Assembly (NCBI GenBank): GCA_003118195.1
Contig: BEXV01000540.1
Span: forward strand, 93,419 to 157,418
From: Hemicentrotus pulcherrimus
Taxonomy: Eukaryota > Echinodermata > Echinoidea > Camarodonta > Strongylocentrotidae
Direction of reading: 5' to 3'
DNA: 64,000 bases
Shown in pieces: positions 45,732-57,247 of this stretch (the first letter of the stretch is position 1; every line of letters begins with the position of its first letter). Both the position numbers and the translations under genes were made by a program. The notes under the pieces were generated by a model, which saw only the letters and a list, made by a program, of their open reading frames with translations, was not told the origin of the DNA and searched no databases.

Positions 45732-48700
45732 CTGAGGAAAGAGTGAAGTCTGGCGCTCAAAGTGCCTATCGGGAGAACAAAATTAACACGAGATTATATT
45801 TGTTAGTAAGTACGTTTGTTTATATGTTTTCCTTTTCTTGTTCTAAGAACACTATCAACAAAATAAGAATGCAAGGTGAATCGTACATATTTGTAAATAT
45901 GGTGGACAAACATTTTTGGTTGCATAATTCCAATTTCTTTAATGGCGTCTAGAAGATAGGGAATAACAAATGTGCGATCAGGAGAAAGTGTGAAGTCTCC
46001 GGTCCCAAAAAGAGACAACAGTTTACTTTTAAAGTAAAATCTGTAGAAATGTTAAAAAGTCAAAATACAAGGTAAATCATAGATATTTGTAAATATGATG
46101 GATAGCCTATACTAACACAATGCTACAAGCCTTCGATGGGGTCCACAAGATATTTGAAACAAAATTAGAAAGTGTGAAGTCTGCAGCTAACCGACCATAC
46201 AAGAAGAAAGTAAAAAAAGAGTGATAAATATTTTGAATAGGAAATGTGAAGTGAGCACCTCAAAAGTCTTACGAAGCGAAAATAAAACAAGAGATGTTTC
46301 AAGATTTGGAACAGAAAGTGTACGACAGAGAGAAAAGATGAAATACCTATACGGATTGCAAATACAAAAAAAATACAATTGCTTTAAATAATCATATAGA
46401 CATTTTGTTGTGACAAAGTCCCTTGGTGTTTTGATGAAGGCGGGTATATGAGGAGAACGTGATTGGCAGATGATGAAGACGCGCTAGCACTAAGGCAGGG
46501 ACAGCCCCCCCCCCCCTGAACAAAGTTTGTAAGTAATTTTTAATTGGTCCGAAGTGAATCTGGAGGCACCCTGAAGACCCACTACTATATATCATAAAGG
46601 CCTATTTGTTTTGTAATCCAACAAAATGGGGGCGTATTCAGCTGGTTAAAACCTTACAGTTTAAAACCGGGGCCCATTTTTAAGAAGTAAAATATATGTT
46701 TTCGCCATGTTTTGCAATATAAGCTAAATCAAAGAATAATTTGCAAAATACTCTTCTCTGAGCGGCAACAGCATGCTATCTATCCATCGCATTTCAGGAC
46801 AATGATTAAAACATTCATCTAGACTCGGATGTGTGTAACATGTCGTTTGTGTAGCACCAAACAATATATTCAATGTTAAACATATACAATATTGTCATCC
46901 ACGATAACCAAGAACTGTATGCCAGAACATCAATTGTAAGATGTTGAAATCGTAAACTTGAAATATGTATTGCGACTATAATAGAGAGCAGACATGTACA
47001 TAATTTTTATCGATAAATATGCATGTAATAAGATACTACCTTGATGAGATAGATATCTGACAAGTTTAGCAAATAGAGACTTTAAAAATGAGTTTTTATG
47101 TTAGGATGAAAGGATCATAGAAAAGCCAAATGACACTTTGTTAAAAAAAAATGCTCTTTGAGTTAACAGGATATATAGCGCACATTTATTAACATCACGA
47201 TTAATTTGAGAACTAATAGTGCTATCAAAAACTCAATATAAAATTCAAACGATTGTTTGATTAAATAAAGAAAAGCCCTTTATTTCGATAGGCATATTCC
47301 TCGTTAGCTTCAAGATGTGGTAAACCTTAAGATTTCATGTGGATTCGGCCAATATTCAATTCGATGATGAATCAATGTTCTATACAGTAATACATCTAGA
47401 GTTAATTTCAAAAACATGAACACTGACAAAAAATGAGGTGCCAGACATTTCGCAAGCCATTTTTAATAGAAGAACATTTGCAATATGTAAAGAATGTATA
47501 AACAAGGGCCTATAGACAATCCATGTATAATATGAAATAGAAATAGCAGCTATTAAAATAAATGTCTAACAGAATAGACAGCAGAATGCCTAACTTTTAC
47601 ACATAGAACATAACATTTCAAGTGACTGTAAGTACTTCCTTGTCTAGTATAATGATATTCCAATCTAGTTAACAAACAAATAAACGAATTTTAGAAAAGA
47701 GAGAGTGAGAAAAGTAAAGGCACTGTTTCAAAATGGCGCCTTTCAAAATGGCGGATCAGCCTAGCCTGCCATACGACCATACATGTTAGACCAGTGTGAT
47801 GTGGCGGCATCCATGTACTATCGGCTCGGCACCCGCGGCCCAAATATGGTGACCGTGTACTGGGGCCTAGTGGGAGGTTGTCGGGTAGAGTGGCACTCTG
47901 TTCATACACAGCGTGGAGGCTGGTGCAAACAAATGGCTGGATAATACCTACTAGGTAGAGTTGTCTTTAAATTTTTGCTCGCAATTGAGCCATTAGTTTT
48001 TCCTGAATTCCATATAAAATACCAATTTGATATCATATAAAAAAAACGTTTAGGTCAAAAATACGCATAAATTTCTTTACTAGACTCCATAGTTGTACAC
48101 ATTTGTATGAAGTTATATCAAGTTTACAAATTAAAAATCAAGTAATATTCATCCAAAACTTGATGTTTGATTATCATAATTATTTGAGGTGTATTTTACA
48201 GCTTGGTTTATGAATTATTTGTGTAAATGAAGTATTTCACATGCAGCAATGCAGCGGCAATATCTCACCATAAGCAATACTAATTCTATCCAATTATAAT
48301 TCTGCCACAATTTTATGCTGTATATAACTATATAACTTTTACTCTTGACATGGATATACAATTTACGTAGCATGATATTCACGTAGTATGGTAATTATTT
48401 CAGACAAATGAAACAAATATAAAGACTCAACGAATGTGCATCATAAACACCAGAAACAGCAACACAGTAATGATCCTTACAAACTCGGTAAATATCCCCA
48501 GGTTCTGTCGTCTGCAAAGGCCTACTCAGCTAGAAACAATTCGATGTTGGCTCTCCGGCGCTTCGATCAAAAGTAACAAAATGTGAGAATGATCACGAAC
48601 CCAAACAATTCAACTTTGGTAATCTTCTTCTTCTTCTCTTTTTGCCCGTTGACCAGTCCTAATCACGCTCAGGTTGACACAGTGATCCAAAGAACAAACC

Positions 48701-48941
48701 GAGTTATCCTTGCAAATAACACAAATCTGGACAAATCCGTAAAACAAATTATCGGCTCATAAAATCGACGAAGATGCGATTGACAGACTATGTGATGATA
48801 TCGGCAGGGCGAGAACAAAAGCCGTCTTGTTGGATCCCGTATTCGCCTAATGAAAAAGGAATGCAGCGACGAAAAATCTCTTCAGGAAAAAAAAAAGGAA
48901 AGGAGAAGGAATAGACTCAGGAGGTTTAGAATAAGACTTAC
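45732..48941 (-). other. Mhc: Intron 1 (3.2 kb)
   Basis: Separates the leader exon from the start-codon exon, the usual layout in muscle myosin genes. A GC-rich segment with paired AAAATGGCG motifs lies at 47725-47935. The rest is AT-rich. Confidence 0.75.
47725..47935. promoter_or_regulatory. GC-rich segment with paired YY1-like motifs in intron 1
   Basis: AAAATGGCG occurs at 47730 and again at 47745, followed by about 180 bp that is richer in GC and CpG than its surroundings. AAAATGGCG matches the core bound by YY1 in animals. A regulatory role is inference only; a transposon fragment is an alternative. Confidence 0.3.
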
Positions 48942-49015
48942 CTGAGGAAGAGAAGTCGGAGGAAGACTGGAGACAGTCCTACCAGATTGCAAGCTAGAAC
49001 AATCTGTGACATGAA
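48942..49015 (-). other. Mhc: Noncoding first exon (5' boundary approximate)
   Basis: On the minus strand CTTCCTCAG/gtaagt is a strong donor at 48942 with no matching acceptor nearby upstream. A CCAAT box and CREs lie further upstream. The right boundary is estimated from the spacing to the CCAAT box and is not directly visible. Confidence 0.55.
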
Positions 49016-49049
49016 CAACTCAGGCTCACTAACACTCATTCAAGTACCT

Positions 49050-49200
49050 CGGACTACGACCCGGCTTTGAGCTGATTGGTCAGCGCTGCGGGTACACCCT
49101 GCCTCGTTACTTTCGACCAATGACGTCAAAAGATGATCAGAAAATTAGCATACGCTCTGCATAAAACGATGCGGCCAGTAAGCATGTGACGTCAAGGACT
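49050..49200 (-). promoter_or_regulatory. Candidate Mhc promoter: CCAAT box and two CREs
   Basis: On the minus strand a CCAAT box (ATTGG on plus, 49075-49079) is followed upstream by a perfect TGACGTCA at 49121-49128, with an adjoining CCAAT on the plus strand, and a second perfect TGACGTCA at 49187-49194. A CATGTG E-box touches the second CRE (49183-49188). No TATA box lies at the expected distance. TGACGTCA is the full palindromic CREB/ATF site; two within 70 bp is unlikely by chance in AT-rich DNA. Confidence 0.55.
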
Positions 49201-49740
49201 CCGACGACGGGTATGCGAGTGGTATGCAAGGAATTTGGTAGGAGAGAATTTTTCTATCGCGTTCGGGTACGGAAAGTTGCAGTGTATGCCTAACTTCATG
49301 GAGAGTATATATATATTCTTAATGCCAGATTTTCTGCTCCGCATCTCGTATTAGACTAATATTGATGGGTACCATATATTGGCCCTCAGTTTCCCTCCCC
49401 ATGTTTTTCATATTCACAGTCAGACTGTGTGTCAGGGTAACCCACAGTCCTTCACCAAACTACATGAAAACGAAAAAGGTTATATATTATGTTTAAAGTA
49501 AAAAAATAAAATAAAATATGGAGTCTTTAAAATGATAAACTGTTGTGCTGTATATAAGTGTGTGATAGAGAGTAGTGCTATACCCCGGCTGCGTGTTAAA
49601 AAGCAAGCCACCGCAGCATAGGGGTTAAGCTCAGATGGAGAGACTAATTACACGGCGAGTGTACATTCCAAATATAGTCAATGGCGTGCCGTAGATAGAG
49701 AGCGACCGTTCGCAGCGGTATGTGAAATTCTCCCGACCAG

Positions 49741-49785
49741 GAGAGAGAGAGGGAGAAAGAGAAAGAGAAAGAGAGAGAGAAAGCA
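49741..49785. repeat. (GA)n tract
   Basis: GA dinucleotides with interruptions by GGGA and AAAGA. The flanks (49560-49870) are GC-richer and include GAGTTCAACCCCC, a B-box-like sequence, so the tract may lie inside a diverged SINE. Confidence 0.85.
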
Positions 49786-50711
49786 CCGGGCTTATCGGTT
49801 GGGGTGATAGAGGCTGCGTGGTAAGATAGCAGCCCGACTCGAGTTCAACCCCCCATAAATGGAAAAGGGTCATCCATGTATACGCCGGTGATACTCCGTT
49901 TTTATTGTTTCAGGGGGAAGAAAAAACTTTTGCCCCTTTGAGTACATCCTATTGCCGCCAAAAACACCTTTGAAAATAACCAACATTATGATAAGCGTTA
50001 TGCTTGAATTTGCGATACACTCCTAAGCAATTGTTGTAGACTTTTTCGCTATCATTTGATTTGGGAAAGGGGTGGATTTTACATTTGGTTGATTCTTACA
50101 TGTACATTTAATTTCATCCAACTTGTAAAGGTAGTCTTTATTTCTAGTAGCGACAAGAATCTTGAAAAAGGATATTGGCAAGATCACTACTAAAAGAAAA
50201 AGCACTTAGGGCGACTTATCTTCTCAAACTAGGAGGATGTTTAAGGTAATTTCACCCTTTCTCCAAATGCGTACATAACAAGTACATAAGAAGCAAAAGT
50301 TGTACTTGTATCCATATAATCTAGACTATTGTTTCCCAATTATGATATGTCATCAGGGGTCATACTTTATATTGTATAATCATACAATCCCGTCATTTTT
50401 ACCATCGAAGTCACAAATGCAGTTCCCTTAATATCAATGCATTTTGAAAGAGAAATGTTCACTCAGAACATGAACTGAACTGTACGAGGGGAGAACACTT
50501 TTTGTTTTTGTTTCAGCTCACCATTAATTAGCGATCGGCCGATGAGCATGAGTGAAAGTTGAGAGGGACCTGGTTTTAAAGGGAACATAAGTTCTTTATT
50601 TCTCTTTCTCTCTTTTTGTTCCTCTAGGCCTATATTTCATTACCTTATTCAGGTTCCTTAATTTCATCTCTATTCCATTCTTCCCTTCCACCTCACCCCT
50701 CTTTTTCCTCT

Positions 50712-50741
50712 CTCATTCTCTCTCTCTCTCTCTCTCTCTCT
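50712..50741. repeat. (TC)n microsatellite
   Basis: TC tract directly upstream of R1 copy B. Confidence 0.9.
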
Positions 50742-50752
50742 TACTATATATA

Positions 50753-51119
50753 TCTTTAAAGATGAAGTTAAGTTCTGGTCATGCGATTGCTTTGAGAAAG
50801 AAACGGTGTGAAATCGACCAGAAAAGGTTGATCATCTAGCATAAGAATTTGTGTGTATTGCAAGGTTCTGGAATCATGAAAATGATAAGAAATTTTGCCA
50901 AGTCTTGGTAAAGTTACAAGCACTGTGCACAGAAAGATGTTTATGGGACTACACGAACACGTGGCTTAAAAAACCTACCCCCGAGTTTTACGATGTTTGA
51001 AGAGCCATGCTTTAAGGGAATATGTCTTATCTGATGTTCTTCCACACTTGCATAATAAGAATGATAACGCTCACAAATTATTTTTCGCCTCTTCCCAGAA
51101 CTCAACCTTCTCTTTAACA
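50753..51119 (+). repeat. Dispersed repeat family R1, copy B (fullest)
   Basis: Full-length partner of the inverted copy at 3491-3890. Shared blocks in order include TTTAAAGATGAAGTT, CATGCGATTGC, AAGGTTGATCATCTAGCAT, ACTACACGAACACGTGG and AACTCAACCTTCTCTTTAAC. No long reading frame is present. Confidence 0.82.
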
Positions 51120-51646
51120 CCTTCCCTCTAACGATCTCTCACCCTCTCTCTATTTTACTTTCTAACTCTATCTCACTCTGTCACTCGGTCTCTCTTTCTC
51201 TCATCCCGTCACTAAATAATTACCTTCCCTACATCCTTTCCATTTCGAAATTGAATTGTACAGTGTACTTTACACCTATAATATTTTGTCATGAAACCAC
51301 CATTTAGACGTGAAGAGTGAATCATGGATGTGTTTTTTAATGCAAAATTAGTAATACATGTATATGCAAAGATTTGAAGCCATTTATACAATAACCCCGG
51401 GTGCAGCTCCACCCCCCCCCCTCAACAAAAAATATTTATAATATATGTTTGTTTAAATCGAAAATTATCAATATTTTAACTGCCCCCATCTCATAATCGG
51501 GTTTTATGAGGTGGTCTATTCATAGTTGTATCGTGAGGGGCTAACCATGGACATACTATGCCCCTTGACACCCCTTGTTGCACCGAGACCTTTCAGTCAA
51601 AATAATCTCCCAGTTCATCACACATCCTGAAAGCCCTGACACGGCT

Positions 51647-51651
<5 letters not shown>

Positions 51652-51699
<48 letters not shown>

Positions 51700-51700
51700 G
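51652..51700. repeat. (TC)n microsatellite
   Basis: Long TC tract with few interruptions, continued by mixed C/T sequence to about 51730. Confidence 0.93.
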
Positions 51701-54192
51701 TTCTCGCCCTCCCCCCCCTCTCTCTCCCCCTGGTTTGAAGTTTTGATGCAGACGTCCGAGAGATGCCTGTGGTTTCCTTGGTAACCAGATCTGATTGAGG
51801 AGATGGAATTCATGGTATTTCGAGGTTTCACGTCCAAGTGCTATGATCTTGGATATCAAAGTTTCAAGTATATATACTAAGAAAATAATTTAGGAATTTG
51901 ATATCTTAATGGGAAATTGATGCAATGCTTCATGACTATTTTGGGCGATAAAAGCAGTACTTTATGTGCGTATTGTTTATAGCTAGCATGACAAATATAT
52001 TACATTGGGTAGTTGATGACTTTATGGACAGAATGTTTGCACCGTGATTATGCAAGTTCTGTTGAAGGGTACAGCAGCAAATTAAACACCTTATCTTTAA
52101 TTTAGCAGTATGGAGTTAAATTAAGTTATATCAAATGAATGTACTCTTGAGAATTAATTAGTATTTCATATCTGGAATTTACCAAGAGAAATTTCCACCT
52201 CTATTACATTTTTTTTCTTCATGTTTACATGTATTTATCAATTTGTTGTTTTTGCTAACATGCTCCAGTGTCAATTTACAGAAAAAGAGCCTCACTGATA
52301 CAGATTATCATTTTGATTGAATAGTTTATACTTAAGTTTTATTCTGATATTTCACAATGTAATCACAAAAGTATGAAAGCCTAATTAGTTAGTGCCTCTT
52401 GCATGTACACAATTGATGAGAAATGATTGAGGGTTGGCAACTATCCTTTCCCCCTCAAATTGACGCCCCTATTTTCAGTAAATTTTAATCACGTTTTTAG
52501 CAAATCAATTTTCACGACCTTTGCAGTATACATGTATGGGATGATGTGGATTTGCAACAAACTCTATGTTCAGCCTGGCTAGCAAAGCCCCTGTCCCCAA
52601 ATAAAAATGTCACTTGTATGAAAACTAGAAGTTCTTGTTCTTTGAGTTCCATTACATATCATGTATGTCTTTGTACTTGTATTTGTATTTGAAATCCATC
52701 GTAATGTATGGTTAGAATTAATAAACTAATGAATGAATGAATATACATTAATTGATTAACTAATGAATAAACGAATAAATGGATAGATTGATTTAAAAAA
52801 TGAAGAAAAAATTGATATATAAATAGGAGTTATAACTGTTATTTAAACATGATAGCAGAATGGTTTGATTATCTTTACGCTGGTACGTGTATATGCAATA
52901 AGTTGTATAAAATTCCGTTACAATCTTTTCTAAATAAGCTCGAAGTACTAATTATCTTTTAAAAATTGTATTTTTTATACTTTCATGCTAATACGTTCGG
53001 CTTTTTACATTTGGGGTTGGCTACAGGGTAATTCTAGGAACCAATTACATCAATACTAAATCTCCTGCAGAGACAGACTTGCTATTCATGTTCCATGATG
53101 TCACTCGAACCTATATCGTATTCGAACTTTTAGTAGTTATAATTGTGTTGGCAATTATCCACAGGAAAGGCACATGCAGTGCCAGATATCCTAATAAAGA
53201 TGGCAAAAGTCGCAGACGCCGCAGGCATACCCTTATTTTATTATCAAAAAAATGAAACAAACCCATGGTCTCAGAGAGAGTGATTGCAGCTTGACCTCAA
53301 TTAAAAACAGAAGAATTCCAAAATAATGACAATTAGCATGACTGTGTGTTTGTGGGTTATATTTTATTAATTGTGATAACATGTGACAGATGAAACACGG
53401 GATTAGACTCCAACAAGCTGTCGCATGTTTGTTTACTCTCTTAGAGTTGGGTAAAGTTTGGATACATTAATATATACCCTATTTGTTGTTGCTGTGGGAG
53501 GGGGAACCAACATTTGTGGAGAAAAGACGATAGGTATGATGGAAGAAGAGACATGCTTATGATAAAGAAATTAAGTTTAATAGACACATTTACTTATAAT
53601 TTGAATTAATTCTTGTTTCCTTCCCAACAGTCAATGATTACCTACTACTTCATTCTTCTGTTATACATAATTGATCTCTGTAGATGGTATCCACTTTGCA
53701 TACATAAATTGTTGCTATATCTGGCATGCCTCTGGTAATCTTTTGAGTTGTAAAGGTAAACTTTTGATCAAGAAGTATACATAGAATAAATAAACAGTTT
53801 CATCAAGAAGGAAAATACCTACACCCTAAATGGAAATTGAGAAAGAGATTGAAACAATCTCGCCCGTGAGGCTAATGTCCTGGGGTATAAAACTCCAGCC
53901 GATAACCCAAATATCCAGTTTAATGGCACGCGCCAAGCACGCCCGTGTAGGTCATAAAAGGGGCTATTATGCGCTCATTCTGTTTGGCCCCGTTGACCCC
54001 CAAGCGGCCAAACCAGGGCATCTGTCATTATTCATTAAAAATGACCCAAATGAATGAAGATATCATATTCAGTTTGTTTTGAAAGCATTATTTTAGTTCA
54101 CTTTAAAAGTTGTGTAGGCCTGGGAGTGATGAGGTAGGTGGAGAGGTAGATCATTTTTTTTCTTTTTCTAATTGTTTCTAAAATTCCATATC

Positions 54193-54305
54193 TATAGATA
54201 AAGTTTGAGTTCTGGTCATGTACTTAATTACTCTGTGAAAGGCATTGTCTGGATGTAATAGACCGGTTTACTAACATATTATTGTTAGGAATTCTTGTGT
54301 AGGGA
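54193..54305 (+). repeat. Dispersed repeat family R1, copy D (fragment)
   Basis: AGATAAAGTTTGAGTTCTGGTC and later GTGAAAGG, GACCGG and AATTCTTGTGT follow the order of copy B, with strong divergence and an early end. Confidence 0.55.
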
Positions 54306-55236
54306 AATAGATATATCATATAAGGGAAAAAAATTGGTTTCCAAAGTGGAGAATTTCTTTTGTTATTCCAGGAAATAGCGTGCATGGATAGTATAATTGT
54401 TTTTAGATAGTATAAATACAGGGCGGAAATTGCAACAGCATCGAGTCATCTATATCTAAGGTTATACGTGGCTAACTGAGCTCACCTTACCATAGGCTAC
54501 GTTTGGAGAATCTTTATTTGGGGTGCCAACTGCGGATTATATGACCTGAACTGAGTCCGTAATGGGACTGTGGTCCAGGTAACTACATATTTAACAAGGT
54601 CGTTTAAAATGAGAACTTGATAGAACAATATCCTATATGTAAATATGAACTGTTGTTTAACTTTAAAGGGGGAAAAGTAAAGTCAATCACATAATATTTT
54701 GATGTAAATTGTTTCACACCTTCCAGTTGTCTTTTCCTCATACTGCATTTATTTTATGACTAGAACTTAACACATGGATCACGTGACAATATTTATTAAC
54801 CAGATTTATCGCGCAAAGCCAAATCATACACACAAGATGAATGCGCTTAACTGCTGTATTTACTGCTCAAAGGTGAATCATGGATTCTCTGGCCATCGGG
54901 ACTGGAAGTGGACATAAATCCAAAAAAGAAAAAATGCTAACAACAATAAATGAAATGAAATAATCAATTCATTCATAAATAAATTAACAAATAAACAAAT
55001 AAATAGGTAATTAATGAAGAAATGAATGAAGAAGATAAATAAAAAACGAAATTTCAAGGTGACTTTGGTCAAAATTTTTTTCAAAGGTATTACAAGCCTA
55101 ACAAAAAACAATGTCAAAAGATATTTAAAATCTAATTTTTCTGTTGTATCATAAAGTTTATCAATGTGATTATTTTGTCATTGTTTATGCTACATAATGT
55201 ATGCGGAAAATGAGACAAATTCGCCCTGAATAGAGC

Positions 55237-55237
55237 G

Positions 55238-55270
<33 letters not shown>
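55237..55270. repeat. (ACT)n microsatellite
   Basis: Eleven ACT/CTA units in a row. Confidence 0.93.
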
Positions 55271-56479
55271 GTTACTACAGGCATGCACATTATTTTGTAC
55301 CTCTTTGCTACTTACTTATCAACGGCACATCAAAATATACAACCCTGGCTCTAAGATAATCAAAACGAACATCCGCTGGATGCTAGTCAAACAATAATGA
55401 CATCCCAAACAAGATGTTTGAGATAAGTATTCAATAAGACACCTTCAGAAGCGTAGGGGCTCGCCACTCCCATCCAATCGGTGTTTGAGATTTGTATTGT
55501 GACGTGTTTCGCATTAAGCTTTGGGAGATAATGTGCCCGCCAAAGAGCTGAATGACCCTATATGATAGAAATAGGCAAACTCATAGTGTGTTTAAAAAGA
55601 GAAATTGATTGTTTAAAAAAAAATGATTGAACGAGGAGGAAGATAAATTAAAGAGAGAAGAATATCAATGATCGTTTCAGGAAACGGATTGAGAAAGAGC
55701 ATACGAGAAGAAGGAGAAATTGTTCGGAAAGGGGATAAACTAAGAGGAGGAAAATGAATAGAAATTTTAGAAGAAAAAAAAAACACAGATATAAAGAAGA
55801 AATAAGGGAGGGGGTAGGATAGGATAAAGGATATAGTGCAAATTGAAGATATTCAAGCCGAGAAGGGCTATCACGTCCTGCCCACTCTAAAAGCCGCAAA
55901 CAAATTTTGATGACACTTAACCTAAATGTTATGATAACGTGATAGAGTATGCTATTTTATAGAAAAAAAATAGCATTAAAAAAAAAAAAAGTTGTGTGTT
56001 TGAAGCCGAATATTGATGAAAGAATACTGAATCTAGGTTTTGTGTTGTAGGCCTACGCAGAAAACCTATTTTTTATATTCTTACATCAATATTCACCTTC
56101 AAACAAATTAATTTTGAGAATCCTTGCAGAATTCAGTGTTAAATGCCATCCCCATTCATTTCGGTGTACAACTGAAGGGAACTTTTGGGGCTCCCAACAA
56201 TAAAGAGAGGCTTTAAGATCCAGAATTCTACATTATGTTAGAGCTAGCTAACTCAATCAAGTATAGGCCCGTTAGTTTATTCTTTATTGTTACCTTCTGT
56301 TGTATAGTGTTTATCTATCGTTTCGTGTGAATAATTTTATTATTCCTAAATTGTAATCATATCATTAAATAGTTTATCTCTGTTGCCAATTAAATCTATA
56401 TGGGGTTAAACATGTCTGTACTTGTGTCAACATTCGCCACACCGCACTAGCAGACACCTGTGTGAAAACCAATTAGCAT

Positions 56480-56600
56480 TCCGCCAATCAGCTTTGACTC
56501 TAAAAACTTTCCACCAATCAGATACTGACAACTGACTTAAATGGGCGTATTATGTGTACGTGTGGGCGTGTTTTGGATTCGTGGCAGCTGCACTAGCTCT
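56480..56600 (+). promoter_or_regulatory. Candidate promoter of the plus-strand gene
   Basis: Two CCAATCA boxes at 56484 and 56514, 30 bp apart, are followed by GTGGGCGTG-type sequence, about 460-500 bp before the start codon. The spacing and paired CCAAT boxes suggest a TATA-less promoter. No initiator is visible. Confidence 0.35.
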
Positions 56601-56979
56601 GCCTCAACCAAAAATCACAATCTTGGGCAAAAGAACATTTTAATTTTAATCAGTAAAATTTGCTCTCGCTCAAGTTGATTTAGAATAACAAATTGAAAAA
56701 ATGGTGATTTTAATTTCAGTATTCTATTATTTGTAATATTATTATTATCATTAGTTTTGTTTAAACATGATGATATAATTATTAATTGATTCGATAGCAT
56801 ATTTAGCGATATCGATTTGTTTCGGTGAGATACTTTTCCGCAAAAAATTCAAGTCGTCGGACTGGGCGAAGGTCATGTACAAAGTCATCAAAATCGAAAG
56901 AAAAACCTGCATTTGATGTTATAATGAATCTCAAATTAATCGTATGTTGCTGAGTATTAATTATGGACCACGCTGAGTG

Positions 56980-57247
56980 ATGGCAGAAGTGAACAGCTTG
57001 TCTCTTTTCGGTGAAAACCACCAAAATCACGACTCCACTTGGACTGTACACGGCATCCGACCACAGTCTCTACTGTGTATTGCGTGCATCGCCGAGAATT
57101 TTGACAATCGAGAGGAACTCATTATCAAGAAAAAGTATTTTCTCGGAGAATTGCTAGGTTTGCTATCATGCAGTTCTCGGAATGAAATCTGGGAATTGCT
57201 GGTAGATGATGAAGAGGTGCTGGAACACTTGCTTCGGACCATTTTCA
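56980..57247 (+). CDS. Unrecognised helical-repeat protein, exon 1
   Basis: ATG at 56980 is preceded in frame by TGA (56974-56976), so this is the N-terminus. The exon encodes 89 codons plus A and ends ACC ATT TTC A/gtatga. The protein starts MAEVNSLSLFGENHQNHDS and then becomes leucine-rich and helical: SLLCIACIAENFDNREEL, LGELLGLLSCSSR, WELLVDDEEVLEHLLRTIF. The texture resembles ARM/HEAT repeats. I do not recognise the family, so function is left open. The gene is divergent from the myosin gene, about 8 kb from its first exon. Confidence 0.7.

Larger units (their letters stand above)
1..49015 (-). other. Mhc: Muscle myosin heavy chain gene, whole span in window (3' end missing)
   Basis: This is a class II myosin heavy chain gene read right to left. 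The product is the actin-activated ATPase motor of muscle thick filaments; it dimerises through its rod and binds essential and regulatory light chains. I chained one noncoding and 24 default coding exons by GT/AG sites, phase and homology to the myosin family. The joined reading frame is 1073 codons plus 2 nt with no internal stop. It covers the N-terminal SH3-like region, P-loop, switches I and II, relay, loop 2, SH1/SH2 helix, converter, two IQ motifs, the head-rod proline (residue 830) and about 240 residues of rod. Residue numbers in the exon entries use the default form with loop 2 exon 17a. The remaining rod, the assembly-competence region and the poly(A) site lie left of base 1. Confidence 0.95.
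49201..56479. other. Intergenic region between divergent genes
   Basis: AT-rich DNA with no supported gene. It holds GA and TC tracts (49741-49785, 50712-50741, 51652-51700), R1 copies B and D, a C-run at 51412-51421 and an ACT tract (55237-55270). A possible SINE-like B box lies near 49849. Everything else is unremarkable. Confidence 0.7.

Noticed and set aside
49372..49382. CArG (SRF) box upstream of the promoter
   Set aside because: The sequence CCATATATTGG has seven A/T bases between CC and GG instead of six, so it does not fit the consensus.
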